From positions 558,001 through 622,000 of the forward strand of contig MQVO02000009.1 of the NCBI GenBank assembly GCA_001986395.2: a stretch of DNA of 64,000 nt, written 5' to 3'. The notes under the pieces are model-generated. The model saw only the letters and a program-made list of their open reading frames with translations, ran no database searches and was not told where the DNA came from. Numbering within the stretch: position 1 is the first letter of the stretch; the number at the start of each line of letters is the position of its first letter. A program made the position numbers and the translations under genes. Origin of the DNA: Irpex lacteus. Lineage: Eukaryota > Basidiomycota > Agaricomycetes > Polyporales > Irpicaceae. Below are positions 44,189-54,614 of the stretch, piece after piece.

Positions 44189-44997
44189 ATGGAAGCTGCA
44201 CTCCGAGTTGCGGATACACTCAAGTCCTTCAGAGTGCGTAGACACCACACTCATGTAGGCCATCCTCAGCATGCTCAAATCCAGGCTTGTATTCTAGGAA
44301 ACGCGGCTGAGTGCCCTAAGATCGCCTACGGAGTTCTTTGATTATCATCGCATTTCTCGCCCCGCCGATTTGAACCAGGCAACATCGGTATGTCGACTAT
44401 TCTTCACTTCAGATTTGAGCTCACAAGACTATGCCACAAACAGCGTATATCGTATAACACTCGCTACTTCTCCGGTGAGTAGCACTGTAATCGTATCTCA
44501 GAGCTATATTCAATTGTTTTATTTTCAGGAAACTATGGTGTTATCGTCGCAGGCCTCGGGGTCTACGCTCTGTACGTACCGATTCGCCCACAACCCTGAT
44601 CTTAAGCACTCACGCACTTTATACACCAGCCTCACGAACCCCCTTCTCCTGATCGCAATCGGCTTCCTCGTCGGAGGCTTCGCAGCAGTCAACAGATTCG
44701 GTACGTCCTACCTTACACACGTCTTCCAACACCAAGCCTCGTCACCGCCCAAAATACGAATCAACTGACGTGTCGCACACAGGTGCCGACCCACTGCAAG
44801 TCGGCGAACACGTCGTGACTCAAAAGTCGCTATACACCGTCCTCTTTGTCGTTGGTATCCCCCTTCTATGGATCGCCTCTCCCCTCAGCACGATCTTCTG
44901 GATAGTTGGCGCTTCTGCTCTGCTCATCCTCGGTCACGCGTCCTTGATGGAGCCTGGTATCGAGAGCGAGTATGCTCAGGTATCCGATGCTGTCTAA
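44189..44997 (+). CDS. PRA1/Yip3 family prenylated-Rab acceptor
   Basis: Six exons: MEAALRVADTLKSFR, then ETRLSALRSPTEFFDYHRIS with RPADLNQATS, RITYNTRYFS, GNYGVIVAGLGVYAL, LTNPLLLIAIGFLVGGFAAV and GADPLQVGEHVVTQKSLYTV. The R-P-x-x-F-x-D/H-y-x-x-x-x-R-P...R-x-x-x-N-x-x-Y-F-x-x-N-Y layout and two hydrophobic hairpins (LTNPLLLIAIGFLVGG; LFVVGIPLLWIASPLSTIFW followed by IVGASALLILGHASLM) are those of PRA1. These are small proteins of ER and Golgi membranes that bind prenylated Rab GTPases and help their membrane delivery. It ends ESEYAQVSDAV at 44997. Total about 160 residues, normal for the family. Confidence 0.85.
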
Positions 44998-45865
44998 AGA
45001 TCCTTGTCAGCTATTCGTTCCCGTCTCAAATCACCATCACCAGCTCCCCCCAAATTCGTCTGGTTCAGACACAAACCCTACCCGTCCCACCAGGATATCT
45101 TCAGGACGCTCCTTTCTCACGTTCTTGCGTAGCTAGACATTCGTTCCTCTTTATTATTTCCTTCGTCCAAAGTACTGTATATGTCGTAAGATTTGGGGAA
45201 TTTGCACTTGTTATGAGTACGTGAAGTTCGTCTATAGCTATCCTCGGCCGAAATAAATACACAGTCTCGACAAACAGAACCACTGTACAATGTCACGACC
45301 AGAGCGTACTAAGTATCATATATGCAAGACATAACACCATGCCATAACTGTGGGCGTTGAAACGTTGACGGTTGAGAGCCGAATAGATTTCGTGAAGGTG
45401 TCGTAGGGTAGCGTAAAAAGGAGGTAACGAAGTAGCACGATATGCCTAGGGATTTTTATATTCTGTGGGTGGTAGAGATGATGATAGGGATAGGGCCCGA
45501 CGCGTTCGTACCGTTCGAAGATAAACGGACGGACAGTGCGGGGTGTGGGGATGTAAGAACAATAAAGGAGGAAGCGACAGACAAATCAGAGGGCAGAACA
45601 ACACGGTGCAGTCCGACAAAACGAAACGACGACGAGACCAAAGAGAGAAAGGGAGAGAAATGAGATATAATAATATGCAGAGCATAAGATGATACGATGC
45701 GAGGTAGGCAGTGCGATGAGATGCAGTGGAAAGAAGAGTCGCGTGGAGGACAGGGCGGAGTGTCGACGGCGCGTGTATGTGTGAATTAGAATTACAGATA
45801 ATTGTAGGATTTCGATTTCTTCATGCAATGCGGAAAAGCCAGTGTGGGTGGGCGGTCCCACTTGA
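44998..45865. other. Convergent 3' intergenic region
   Basis: Between PRA1 (+) and ERT1 (-). The purine-rich plus strand (45440-45740) gives short biased open frames on both strands without domains. It likely contains the two 3' untranslated regions. Confidence 0.45.
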
Positions 45866-48383
45866 TCATAGGAGCGGGAGCCATTGTCCTGAAGGAGGAC
45901 TTATCAGGCGACGTGGGCTACGATAACGAGTGGGCAGCTTACCTATAACAAGACTGGGAAGATCCATGATATCCCTTCGTATCGAGAAGCAGAAGGTGCA
46001 GGGAACAGGTGCTCCAGATGGCTTCAACAACACGCAATGCGAATACACCGACTGCGTCGTGTTCTCGAACGCATGATTGGCGAAGTTCTCCCAGTATTCC
46101 ACGACTGACTGGTTCTCGAACAGCTATCGGCAGACAGGATACAGTGAGCAACATGCATTCAATATACGCAGCCACGTGGACACGTACCTCATAGACATAC
46201 TTCTTCCTCCCAATGAGCTCCTCCCGCTCCCAACCCGTCAGCATGCAGAACTCCGGACCGACGAGGCAAATCTCGCCTGTCCGTCGCCAGGCCAGGGTTG
46301 GGGTTCCACTGAAGGAGACGAGTTTCTCGAGTTCCTAGATCACGAGTTCAGAGATCGGTCCACGGAGATAAGCATGCCAAGGCACATACCACCAGCGATC
46401 TCTGGAAGCACTTCTCAATGAACACCTCGTCTTCCTCCGACATTGGCATCTGCAGCGCGATAAGCGAAGGCCGGTAGATCGCCAACGCCCGGACGATGCG
46501 CAGTATGTCGTTCTTGTCCAAATCACTGTTTAGATCCTGTGGTCAGTCTCTAATGTACGATGTATTCGAGATCATGCAACTCCGGAATAAACGTACCGGC
46601 TCGCCAAATGTTTCATCAAGAAGTGGTACCCCACCGTATAGTCGTACGGCTTCGTGACAGACTTGTACACACTATTACTATCCTGCATCCCCAATTCCGA
46701 AGCACTCGGGCCAGCCCATGACGCAGTGCCGGCCGACACTGTGCGGTCGATGAGGGTCGTGGAACTAGAGCGCGTGGGGGCTATCGCCGCCTGCCCTGAG
46801 ACGATGGTGACGGCTGCAGGGGCGATACCCGCCGGTGCCGTTTGACCGGCATAATTGGCTAAACTGGACGATCCGACTTGCTGAGACGAGCTGCTGTAAT
46901 CAGCGTATTGCGTCCGAGGCGAAGTGGTCCCATTCGAGGTGTAGGTGGATGATGTGGGGTATGGTGCTGAGTACCCGTTGGTATTCGACGTGGTGGAGGC
47001 TAATGAGACGGAGGTATCTGAGGGCTGGATGGCTAGTTGTGATCCTCCGTTGTAACTATTACTCGAGGCCGGCCAGGTGCCATTAGCAACGGCGGAGGGC
47101 GACTGTTGTGTAGAGAATGATGTGGCCTGAGACTGTGATGGTGCTTGGGCGTTCGGAGGACTGCCGGCTGATTCTGGGGAGTTACCCAATATCGTTGACA
47201 AGATAGAGTATTCCAAGTTAGCAGCCTCTGATGGTGGGAAGCCATATGCAGATGTGGAGTTGTAGGTGAACATCGGCTCTAATCGCGTGGAAGGCGGGAC
47301 AAGGGGATGGGGGAAATGAGCAGAGTCTCGATTGCATTAAGGGCGAGAACTCACGTTGCTGTACGGGCGTCTCCGCGGGCTTGGCAGTTGGTTCGCCTGA
47401 TTTACTCCGCTTGAGAGCCTCTAAATTCATTTGTTCAATACATAAGAATAACGTTTCTAAATGAACGAAGCAAGATGAATCACGTACCAAGCTCCTCGTC
47501 ATCCAACAGATACTTCGCCTTCTTACGATGCCCTTCTGTGCAGTTGTCAGCCATACCGCGCTTAACGCATCGCTGACATGGTCGTGCTGTAAGAGACAGG
47601 TAAGCAATGACGAAATAATCAGTGAGAGTTTCATAGACAGGGTTAGGGAACAAATGGGATAACCATACAAGTCAATAGCATAATCCCATCGTGAGACCTA
47701 GCTTTGAACTGAGTAGCACGTGGCCGACGCGAGGATTAAACGAACACAGTCAAGAGTCGAAGCTGATATGATGAGTCTGAGGCGATCGTGATCTTCTTCC
47801 GCTGTGTACCCGTGAGGTTATGTCAAGAACCGACGTGCTCTGGCAGCAAGAGCTTCCACAGCGGTAATCGAGAGAATGCGCGAAAGTGCGTAGCGTTCCC
47901 GCCAGCATGAGTGAATTGCAGTCGCAGGACTCCCCAACCCCACCGGGCACCAAATGCCCGCAGCGAACCACGGGACTGGGATGAAACCCAACGTGCCGTA
48001 CATGCTCGCCTGAGACTGGCCCCACCATCAAATTAATCAAATTCAAACGCGACGGGATCGCTCCCTCACGCGACGAAGAGGAGTGGTGGAATGGAGTGCG
48101 GGGAAAGGGGAGCACAAGGAGGACACTCACAGTCGTCGCATGTGAGATGCGCTTTCTGGCAGTGGAAGCAGGCGCGATTGGCCTTCTTTTTCTTTGGGCC
48201 GTCTCTAGTTCGCGCAGGTTGCGAAGAGGACTCAGCGCTGTCGCTGGCGGTGTCTCCAGTACGCTTGCGCTTGCATGGAGGTGGTTTCTTTTTGGGGTCG
48301 AGAGACGCAACCGCTGGGTCGACGGTTGCAGAGATGGAGGAAGGTGCTCCTGAGAAGAGCTGGGGCCCTGCGACCGAGGCCAT
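45866..48383 (-). CDS. ERT1: Zn2Cys6 regulator of gluconeogenesis, Ert1/AcuK type
   Basis: It starts [20 protein letters not shown] at 48383. A basic Lys/Arg-rich segment leads into the zinc cluster [17 protein letters not shown], spliced to [16 protein letters not shown], giving all six Cys. [20 protein letters not shown] follows, the linker typical of AcuK/Ert1. The middle is Ser/Thr/Pro/Gln-rich and contains [20 protein letters not shown]. The C-terminal part is the PAS-like region ([99 protein letters not shown]), ending GQWLPLL. The family activates gluconeogenic genes such as phosphoenolpyruvate carboxykinase on non-fermentable carbon; nuclear. The intron that splits the zinc cluster (47587-48130) is 544 nt, far longer than its neighbours. 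Confidence 0.88.
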
Positions 48384-48859
48384 GGTGAGGCCTAGAGCAC
48401 TGTGGTTAATGGATTGAGTGGACAGCATGGCAAGACGAAAACATATAGCGAACAGAGTGTGGAGGGCGGCGACGGCGGTGTCGGGGGATGATGGTGGTTG
48501 CGGGCTGAGTTGCAGCGAGGGAGATTGGACGACGTTTAGAGCTTTGTTTTGCAGAGGGACGAGGACAGAAAAGTGCCTGAGCAAGGATGAGTGCAAGGGC
48601 GTCTAATCCTATCCACCACGGTCATTCGTCCAAATTAAATTACGAAACAAATCCGTAAAATATTTCCGAATTCATGGTAAATTCGGAATTATCGCGCGGT
48701 CGGGACGCTCGGCACCCCAGGCCGATGCACCAACCCTCCGCCCGTAAGCCGGACAAAGCCTCTCTTACTCGCCCGCTCACACCGAATTTACCTCACTCAC
48801 CGACAGCACGCATGCAAGAGATATTGATAGAACAGGTGGCGAAGTAACATTCGAGTAGC
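48384..48859. promoter_or_regulatory. Divergent promoter between ERT1 and MTQ1
   Basis: About 480 bp between the two start codons. It contains a 25-bp inverted repeat with CCG and CGG half-sites, listed separately. The minus-strand open frame here is an upstream extension of the ERT1 frame and is not taken as coding. Confidence 0.5.
48664..48688. promoter_or_regulatory. Inverted repeat with CCG/CGG half-sites
   Basis: TTCCGAATT and AATTCGGAA form perfect 9-bp arms around CATGGTA. The core is CCG-N15-CGG, the layout bound by dimeric Zn2Cys6 regulators. It stands 281 bp upstream of the ERT1 start and 172 bp upstream of MTQ1, so autoregulation by Ert1 is possible but unproven. Confidence 0.4.
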
Positions 48860-49910
48860 ATGGTCGTTGGTGCTCTGAGAAAGCAGGCCCTCTCCCAGTT
48901 ATCTCGTGCTCTCGGGGCTGAGCAGGCCAAGCTCGAGCTGACATGGATGCTCCGGAGTCTTGACCATTCTGAGTCGGTCACGAACTCCCTCTCTACCATG
49001 GTCGCCAGGCGCGTCCGTGGAGAGCCACTGCAATATATCCTCGGTAGGTGAATCACACGCCTCTGCTGCTGGCACCAATAATCATACCCCAATAGGCACT
49101 CAGCCATTTGGGCCCCTGGATCTCTTGACACGACCTCCCACTCTTATTCCACGACCAGAAACAGAAGACTGGACCATCCGCTTGGCCGAATATATCACGC
49201 CCACACCGCGGGCACCAATCAGATTGCTCGATTTATGTACGGGCTCAGGTTGCATCCCTCTTCTCCTCTGCAAACTGTGGCCGCCTGGGACCGCCCGTGC
49301 GGTGGGCATAGACATCTCCGCAGAAGCCATTCAGCTCGCAGAAGACAACGCTCGGCGCTGTGGGATCCCTTCGCCGTCTTCGAATTCGGATTGGCCAGCG
49401 TCCGACGAATCTCCCACTGCCGCCGCACAAAACGCCCAGAACGTCAACACATTCCATGCTCTGCGCGCAAACATGCGTGACCCTAACTTCCTTTCGACGC
49501 TGAAATCCCCCGGACTACATCCACCATTCGACGTGATAACCTCTAATCCGCCGTACATTCCAAAACACGAGTACGAACAGCTCCCGCCTTCTGTCAAAGA
49601 GTACGAAGACGTCCGCGCGCTTCTTGGCGATCCGGAGTCGCTGCCCGGCGGCGGTAGTACAGAAATATCTCCATCAAAACCACTATCAGCCCAAGGTCGC
49701 GGCCTGACGTTCTATCACGACATTGCGAGGCTCGTGGCACACGAGCAGGACGGCTTGTTGTCGGTGGGCGGGTTGTTGGCCGTCGAAGTCGGCAACGGGC
49801 AAGCCAACGACGTAGCGGCGATCATGAAAGAGGAAGGTAACCTGCAAAAGACCTCGATGTGGCAAGATCCCTGGGGTGTCGAGCGTGTCGTCGTAGCATC
49901 GAGGAAGTGA
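48860..49910 (+). CDS. MTQ1: HemK/PrmC-type release-factor glutamine methyltransferase (Mtq1)
   Basis: Exons 48860-49043 and 49096-49910 join across a 52-nt intron to 332 residues. The helical N-terminal domain runs to GEPLQYILGTQPFGPLDLLT, then RPPTLIPRPETEDWT, the E-x-G-x-Q-F-like and RPETE signature of HemK. LLDLCTGSGCIPLLLC is the S-adenosylmethionine-binding loop, AVGIDISAEAIQLAEDNARR follows, and VITSNPPYIPKHE carries the catalytic NPPY. The end is GLTFYHDIARLV... and WGVERVVVASRK. The enzyme methylates the Gln of the GGQ motif of peptide chain release factors. The PrmC/HemK-like RPETE and NPPY layout with this N-terminal domain corresponds to the mitochondrial form Mtq1, though no clear cleavable presequence is visible. 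Confidence 0.88.
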
Positions 49911-52900
49911 ACGTCGGGTCGGACTGCTTTCGGAGCTTCGGATGCGATGCAACGCAGGTGAACAACTAGAGTTCGTCTACTTCATGAGCAGGAAAGATAT
50001 ATTTCTACCAGGCGTACATGTGTACGGTGAGGCATACTGTATACTATATCAAGCCATCCATGATCTCATAATTTGTAGTTGATTCTTTGCACTCTATCGC
50101 ACTGCCTCCCGAGTCTATCTCGCGTGGTTGCGATGAACATCATGAAACTTTCTTAAGTAAGCGCCGACTTTGTGGCGCACTCGCGGCCGTAACGTTGCTG
50201 ACCAGTTGTGGGCCGTAGATACCGACGATTGTAGGCCGCAGCTCCCGACGCCCGACTGACATCGGTGTTGCAGAGTTTTTATGGAATGTTTTCTAGAGCC
50301 GGCGGTCGATATCATCCAAGAAGGTTCCGTTCTGCTTCCTTTGCGTTGTTTATAGACGATCCGCGCTGATTTCAAGTTAACTCAAGCGCTGCGTATCGAG
50401 TTCTGGATTATGTCGCTTTATTCAACGACTATGTAAGTACTTACAGCGCGAAAAGCGACACGGTTTGGTGAGCGACGCTCAACACAGCTCAAACACAGCT
50501 TTTCTCGTGGCCAGATTGACATGCCCACCGACTTGATCGCCGGCCACATTTATGCGATCGGGGCGGTTGAAGGTTTCAAGCACGTAAGCATCATGACTGC
50601 ACGTGAATTTGTCGGAACCTTATGGCGAAGTCAAATTCCAGTCAAATTCCCCAGCATTTACAGGCCAGGAACATTGCTCGATTGATCGAGTTTGATAAGT
50701 ACATAACTGGACATAACAAGTCCCTAGTTATCAGTTATATAACCACCAGCCACATACGAAGTCGCCATTATAAGATGGTCAAAACTCGCCGTCCATTCCA
50801 ACCATACATCAGCTCAGAAAATGAGGGCTGAGTTCACAACGCACGCCTGTAAAACCTGGAAGCACTCTAGGAGCCACGAGCCACAACTCAATACGCCACC
50901 AATCAGCGTGCAAATCGACTCATAGGTTATCAGGAGGCGAGACCTAGAGAATGCGATGCCAAGCGTGCGTTCTCTGGTTCTGCATCTTACGCAAAATGGC
51001 AATGGTAGGATGCACCTGACTCGCGCCGTATGTCGGCCAATAGCGCAACGACGACATTATGACGTCGGATCTCCTGACCCCTGAATTGGTTGTGGCCTAG
51101 CGACAACCTAAGAATGGCACGTTCAACTTCTAGTGCGTGTTCTATACCACCAGTTCAGTAGGATTGGTATGCTTATCTGGATTAGGGATCCCCTCGTGAG
51201 ACCTGATGAGGAGCATGAGGAGCCAAATGGCGAAGAATTCATAGTAAAGGTGGAGGTAAGTCATCGATATGTTCGATGGTGGCCACTACTAACGAAGAGC
51301 CACGCCTTGTAGTAGCTTTCTACTAGAAGCATCGCTAGAAGATAGGGGGACGGGATACTCGCACGCGCTCTGAGCAAACCGTAGCCACGCGATACGTCGC
51401 GTTTGGACTTTGGATCATGTATGGTGAGAGATGCTCAACTACCGCGATCCGCATTGACGTTGATATTGTTACCTAGCAGCAGTAAATCGCCGCAAAGGAT
51501 GATAACACCCAGTGAGGCGAGAATTGGGCCTTGGTACGAATCATATACGGGGAGCGAACCCCGGTACCTACGGGCTTCCCGATAGATCATCGATGCGTAT
51601 GCGTCTCATGACTTGAAGGTGAGAGGTTGGAGTTCAAATTCATCTACATCGTCTCACCGACTGACACTGCTGCAGCTGCCTAGTATTATGTCCACAGAAA
51701 GGATGCTAATACGGTCAGATGAGTCTCGGCATCGATAGAAACGCCAAAACTTGGTGAAAGCCTGGGAGCTATAGGTTGCCCAGCATAATGAAGATAGACT
51801 CAGAAGAGGGACTACCTCTCTAAGCAACATGGTCAACATATGAAACTCTAGCACGGAGGTCCATATTCCGCCATCGTGCTCTACGGGCGCAATTATCTTG
51901 GTATGTCCGTATTCAAACCGTTCAAGAACAAAAACCGCGGAACCCTTACGACGGCTTCACGACTGCATCGTGATAAAGGTAAGTGGTCGAGCACGCACCG
52001 ACTATCACATGACTGTCTAAAACTCAACGACAGTACTGGAGGCAATAGATGAAATGGCAATGACGATAGCCCGAAATGGTGCTACGTAGAGTTTCCAAGG
52101 CTACCGGACGATCGGATGCGTAGCTCATCGTGGTAGGCTAGTGGGATGACGTCTGACAGGTACGTTAGCCAGGTTTACGCCTGTGGGTGCACGGAGATCC
52201 GAGTTATCCTGGTTTAGATACGCCTGCTTTTCTACAACGTCAGTGTTGACGGCTGCGTCCTGTTGAAACTCACTCCGACTTGCCCTAGTGACTTTCTGTT
52301 CTACCCCAGGTAGCTTGCTTGTATTCAGTTTATGAAACGAGTGCTAAAGGTTTTTGTATGGAAGCAAATCTATGGCTCTTGAGTATCGATGCTCACGGTT
52401 TTGTGGCAACTCCGACTGACATCGCTTACTTCAAGCAGGCTATGTTTTTACTCTTCTAGCTCAATATAGACTCAGTCGATAGCTGGTATTATCTCAATCC
52501 ACACGATCGTACGTATTACGTTACGAGTCTTTCATGCCTTTACAAAGGGAACAGCTGATAAGCTTTCTCTATACAGTCTTGTGGTTCTTTGTCTCGCGTG
52601 TAGAAGCTCTGCGTCCCGTGACGAAACGACTTCTTATCATCGTTCTGTGGGCGCATGTATATGTGGCACCGCCACGAGTCGGGCTGTCATGTTGAGCGCT
52701 GCCACTGGAGGACCCTTTGTCGGCTGTGCCCGCTTCGCTACATTGACCACCAGCGCAAACCTACGGCCAAACGTTATCCTGCCAGCTACACCGAGTTCGT
52801 CGTTGGTGCTATTTCATCGCTTCTATCAGACTTTACCAATTGTAGACAATTCTGGCCGCTATAAATGCCCACCTCACCACGCAGCGACGGTTTGTTGTCC

Positions 52901-54614
52901 ACCCCAAATGTACGCTCGCCCACTCAGCTCTTCCGAAGCTGTCACTAATCGCGGGAATGGTTTCTCCTTATGATATCTATACTTACTCGGCTCTCCCAGA
53001 TGAAGAGCCCTTATCATCGACTACCTCCACCACCACCCTCGGGCGATATTTATGTCAACCTTATTCGCAAGGCGTGGTTATTCGCATTCACCGCAGAACC
53101 GGTTCAAGCGAGGAGTCGTTACACGGGATGTCACATCCTGCCAAAGTCAATCATATCCCGGTCACTAGGACCCCGGACATCGGTATGATTCTTCCCATCC
53201 TGTCAATGTGCTGTTCTGTAACCACCCGAACAGGGATGCTATGAGGTATGTCCCTTCGGGATGGGGAATTACTTACTGCTTTGGCAGCTCAACGATCTGA
53301 CGTTCGAGCTAAGCAAACCGTATTGGATATCATGGGCTTGAACGTGATTATCCATACCCTCCTGCTAGTGAGCCTCAGCCACATCCAGGTACCGTACCTT
53401 ACTCATATTCATTCCCATACCATCGGAGTGCCAACTGTGCGTTCTCGTGTGCTTCATGTGGTCCATAGAGATACTAAGCAAGACGTATGTACATACATGC
53501 CAAGCTCGAGAAAGATGGTCCTCAACGTTCTAGTACCAGCAACGTCGTGCTTGCTGCCAACGCCGCATATGCACAGCCTTGGGTTGTACAGGACATACAA
53601 TTTTCCTATCAATCTTTCATTGTCCAGTGGCAACACGCGTATGCACGAAGACGTCTGTGCTCTTATGATTCCCGATACCGAACAACTGACGTGATAATGC
53701 CCTTCTGTACGCTCACGGATCGACACTCCAGCATCTTTACATCGGCTCCTGGATGAAGATCATCAAACAGCAACCCTTGGTACGTCAAGTGTTGCCCTCT
53801 CACCGTTCAAACTTTCTCCGTAAATGAAACCTGTGCTCACGTACCGCCACACAGTTACTGAAGGGTCGTTCTCTGAAGCACTGCACTGAACAACGAACAT
53901 TAAGCATCTGGTCAAATACTAACACTGTTTTTCCGAGGTTCGTTTTCAACGTAGCGCACTCACCGACGCCAACACTGATATCGATACCGACAAATAGCTC
54001 ACCGATCTTCGAACACATTCCTAACATACTCATCACCCTAAATGGAGCACGTCCATCTCCGCATTAGAGCAGGCTATAACAAAAGCATCTAACCTGTTTC
54101 GACAGGGCCCGAGTTGCACTGTCCTCTGCGACAGTGCGCATTACAAGACTCTCTGACAGGGTGACGTCCAAGGTCTTAAGGGGTGATAACGTGTAGAGCG
54201 AGGTCTATGGTAAGTATATCAATGTTCCTTTGGCCGACATGTACCGGAGGGGGAGGCAGTCATGCGGCTCTTCCAGCGGATATAAGAGGCGCAGTATGTC
54301 CTGGTGGCGTTTGAGAGACTGGGATGACATCTGAAAGAGATGAGTGATGTATGTAGACTGTCCGAGGCTGTCTTCGACGCGACATGATGGATCCGCATGT
54401 TGGCAGTTCGCCACGCGTTACCCGAACACCGGCTTCGAGCGCCAGCGGTAACAGTACCAGCCTCGGGATCGGGACGTATGTGTGCTGTTCTGTGATCTAA
54501 GTAGCATTGGAAGGTAGACAGTAGATACATGTACAGCAAGCGGTGCAGAAACTATCACGCCAGTTGGTAGTTTAGTTGAAAGGCTGAAGAGAGTAACTGG
54601 TCAACTAGGCAGTT
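49911..54614. other. 4.7-kb region without a supported gene
   Basis: Open frames are short and scattered. Between about 52.5 and 53.7 kb on the plus strand, pieces such as VEALRPVTKRLLIIVLWAH and DIYVNLIRKAWLF, and a hydrophobic stretch LNVIIHTLLLVSLSHIQ, suggest a decayed multi-exon membrane-protein gene. I could not connect them into one frame or name a family. The rest (49.9-52.5 and 53.8-54.6 kb) shows nothing recognisable. Confidence 0.3.

Noticed and set aside
48091..48596. Plus-strand frames of 85-108 codons opposite ERT1 exon 1
   Set aside because: Antisense shadows of the Lys/Ser/Pro-rich ERT1 N-terminus and its long intron.
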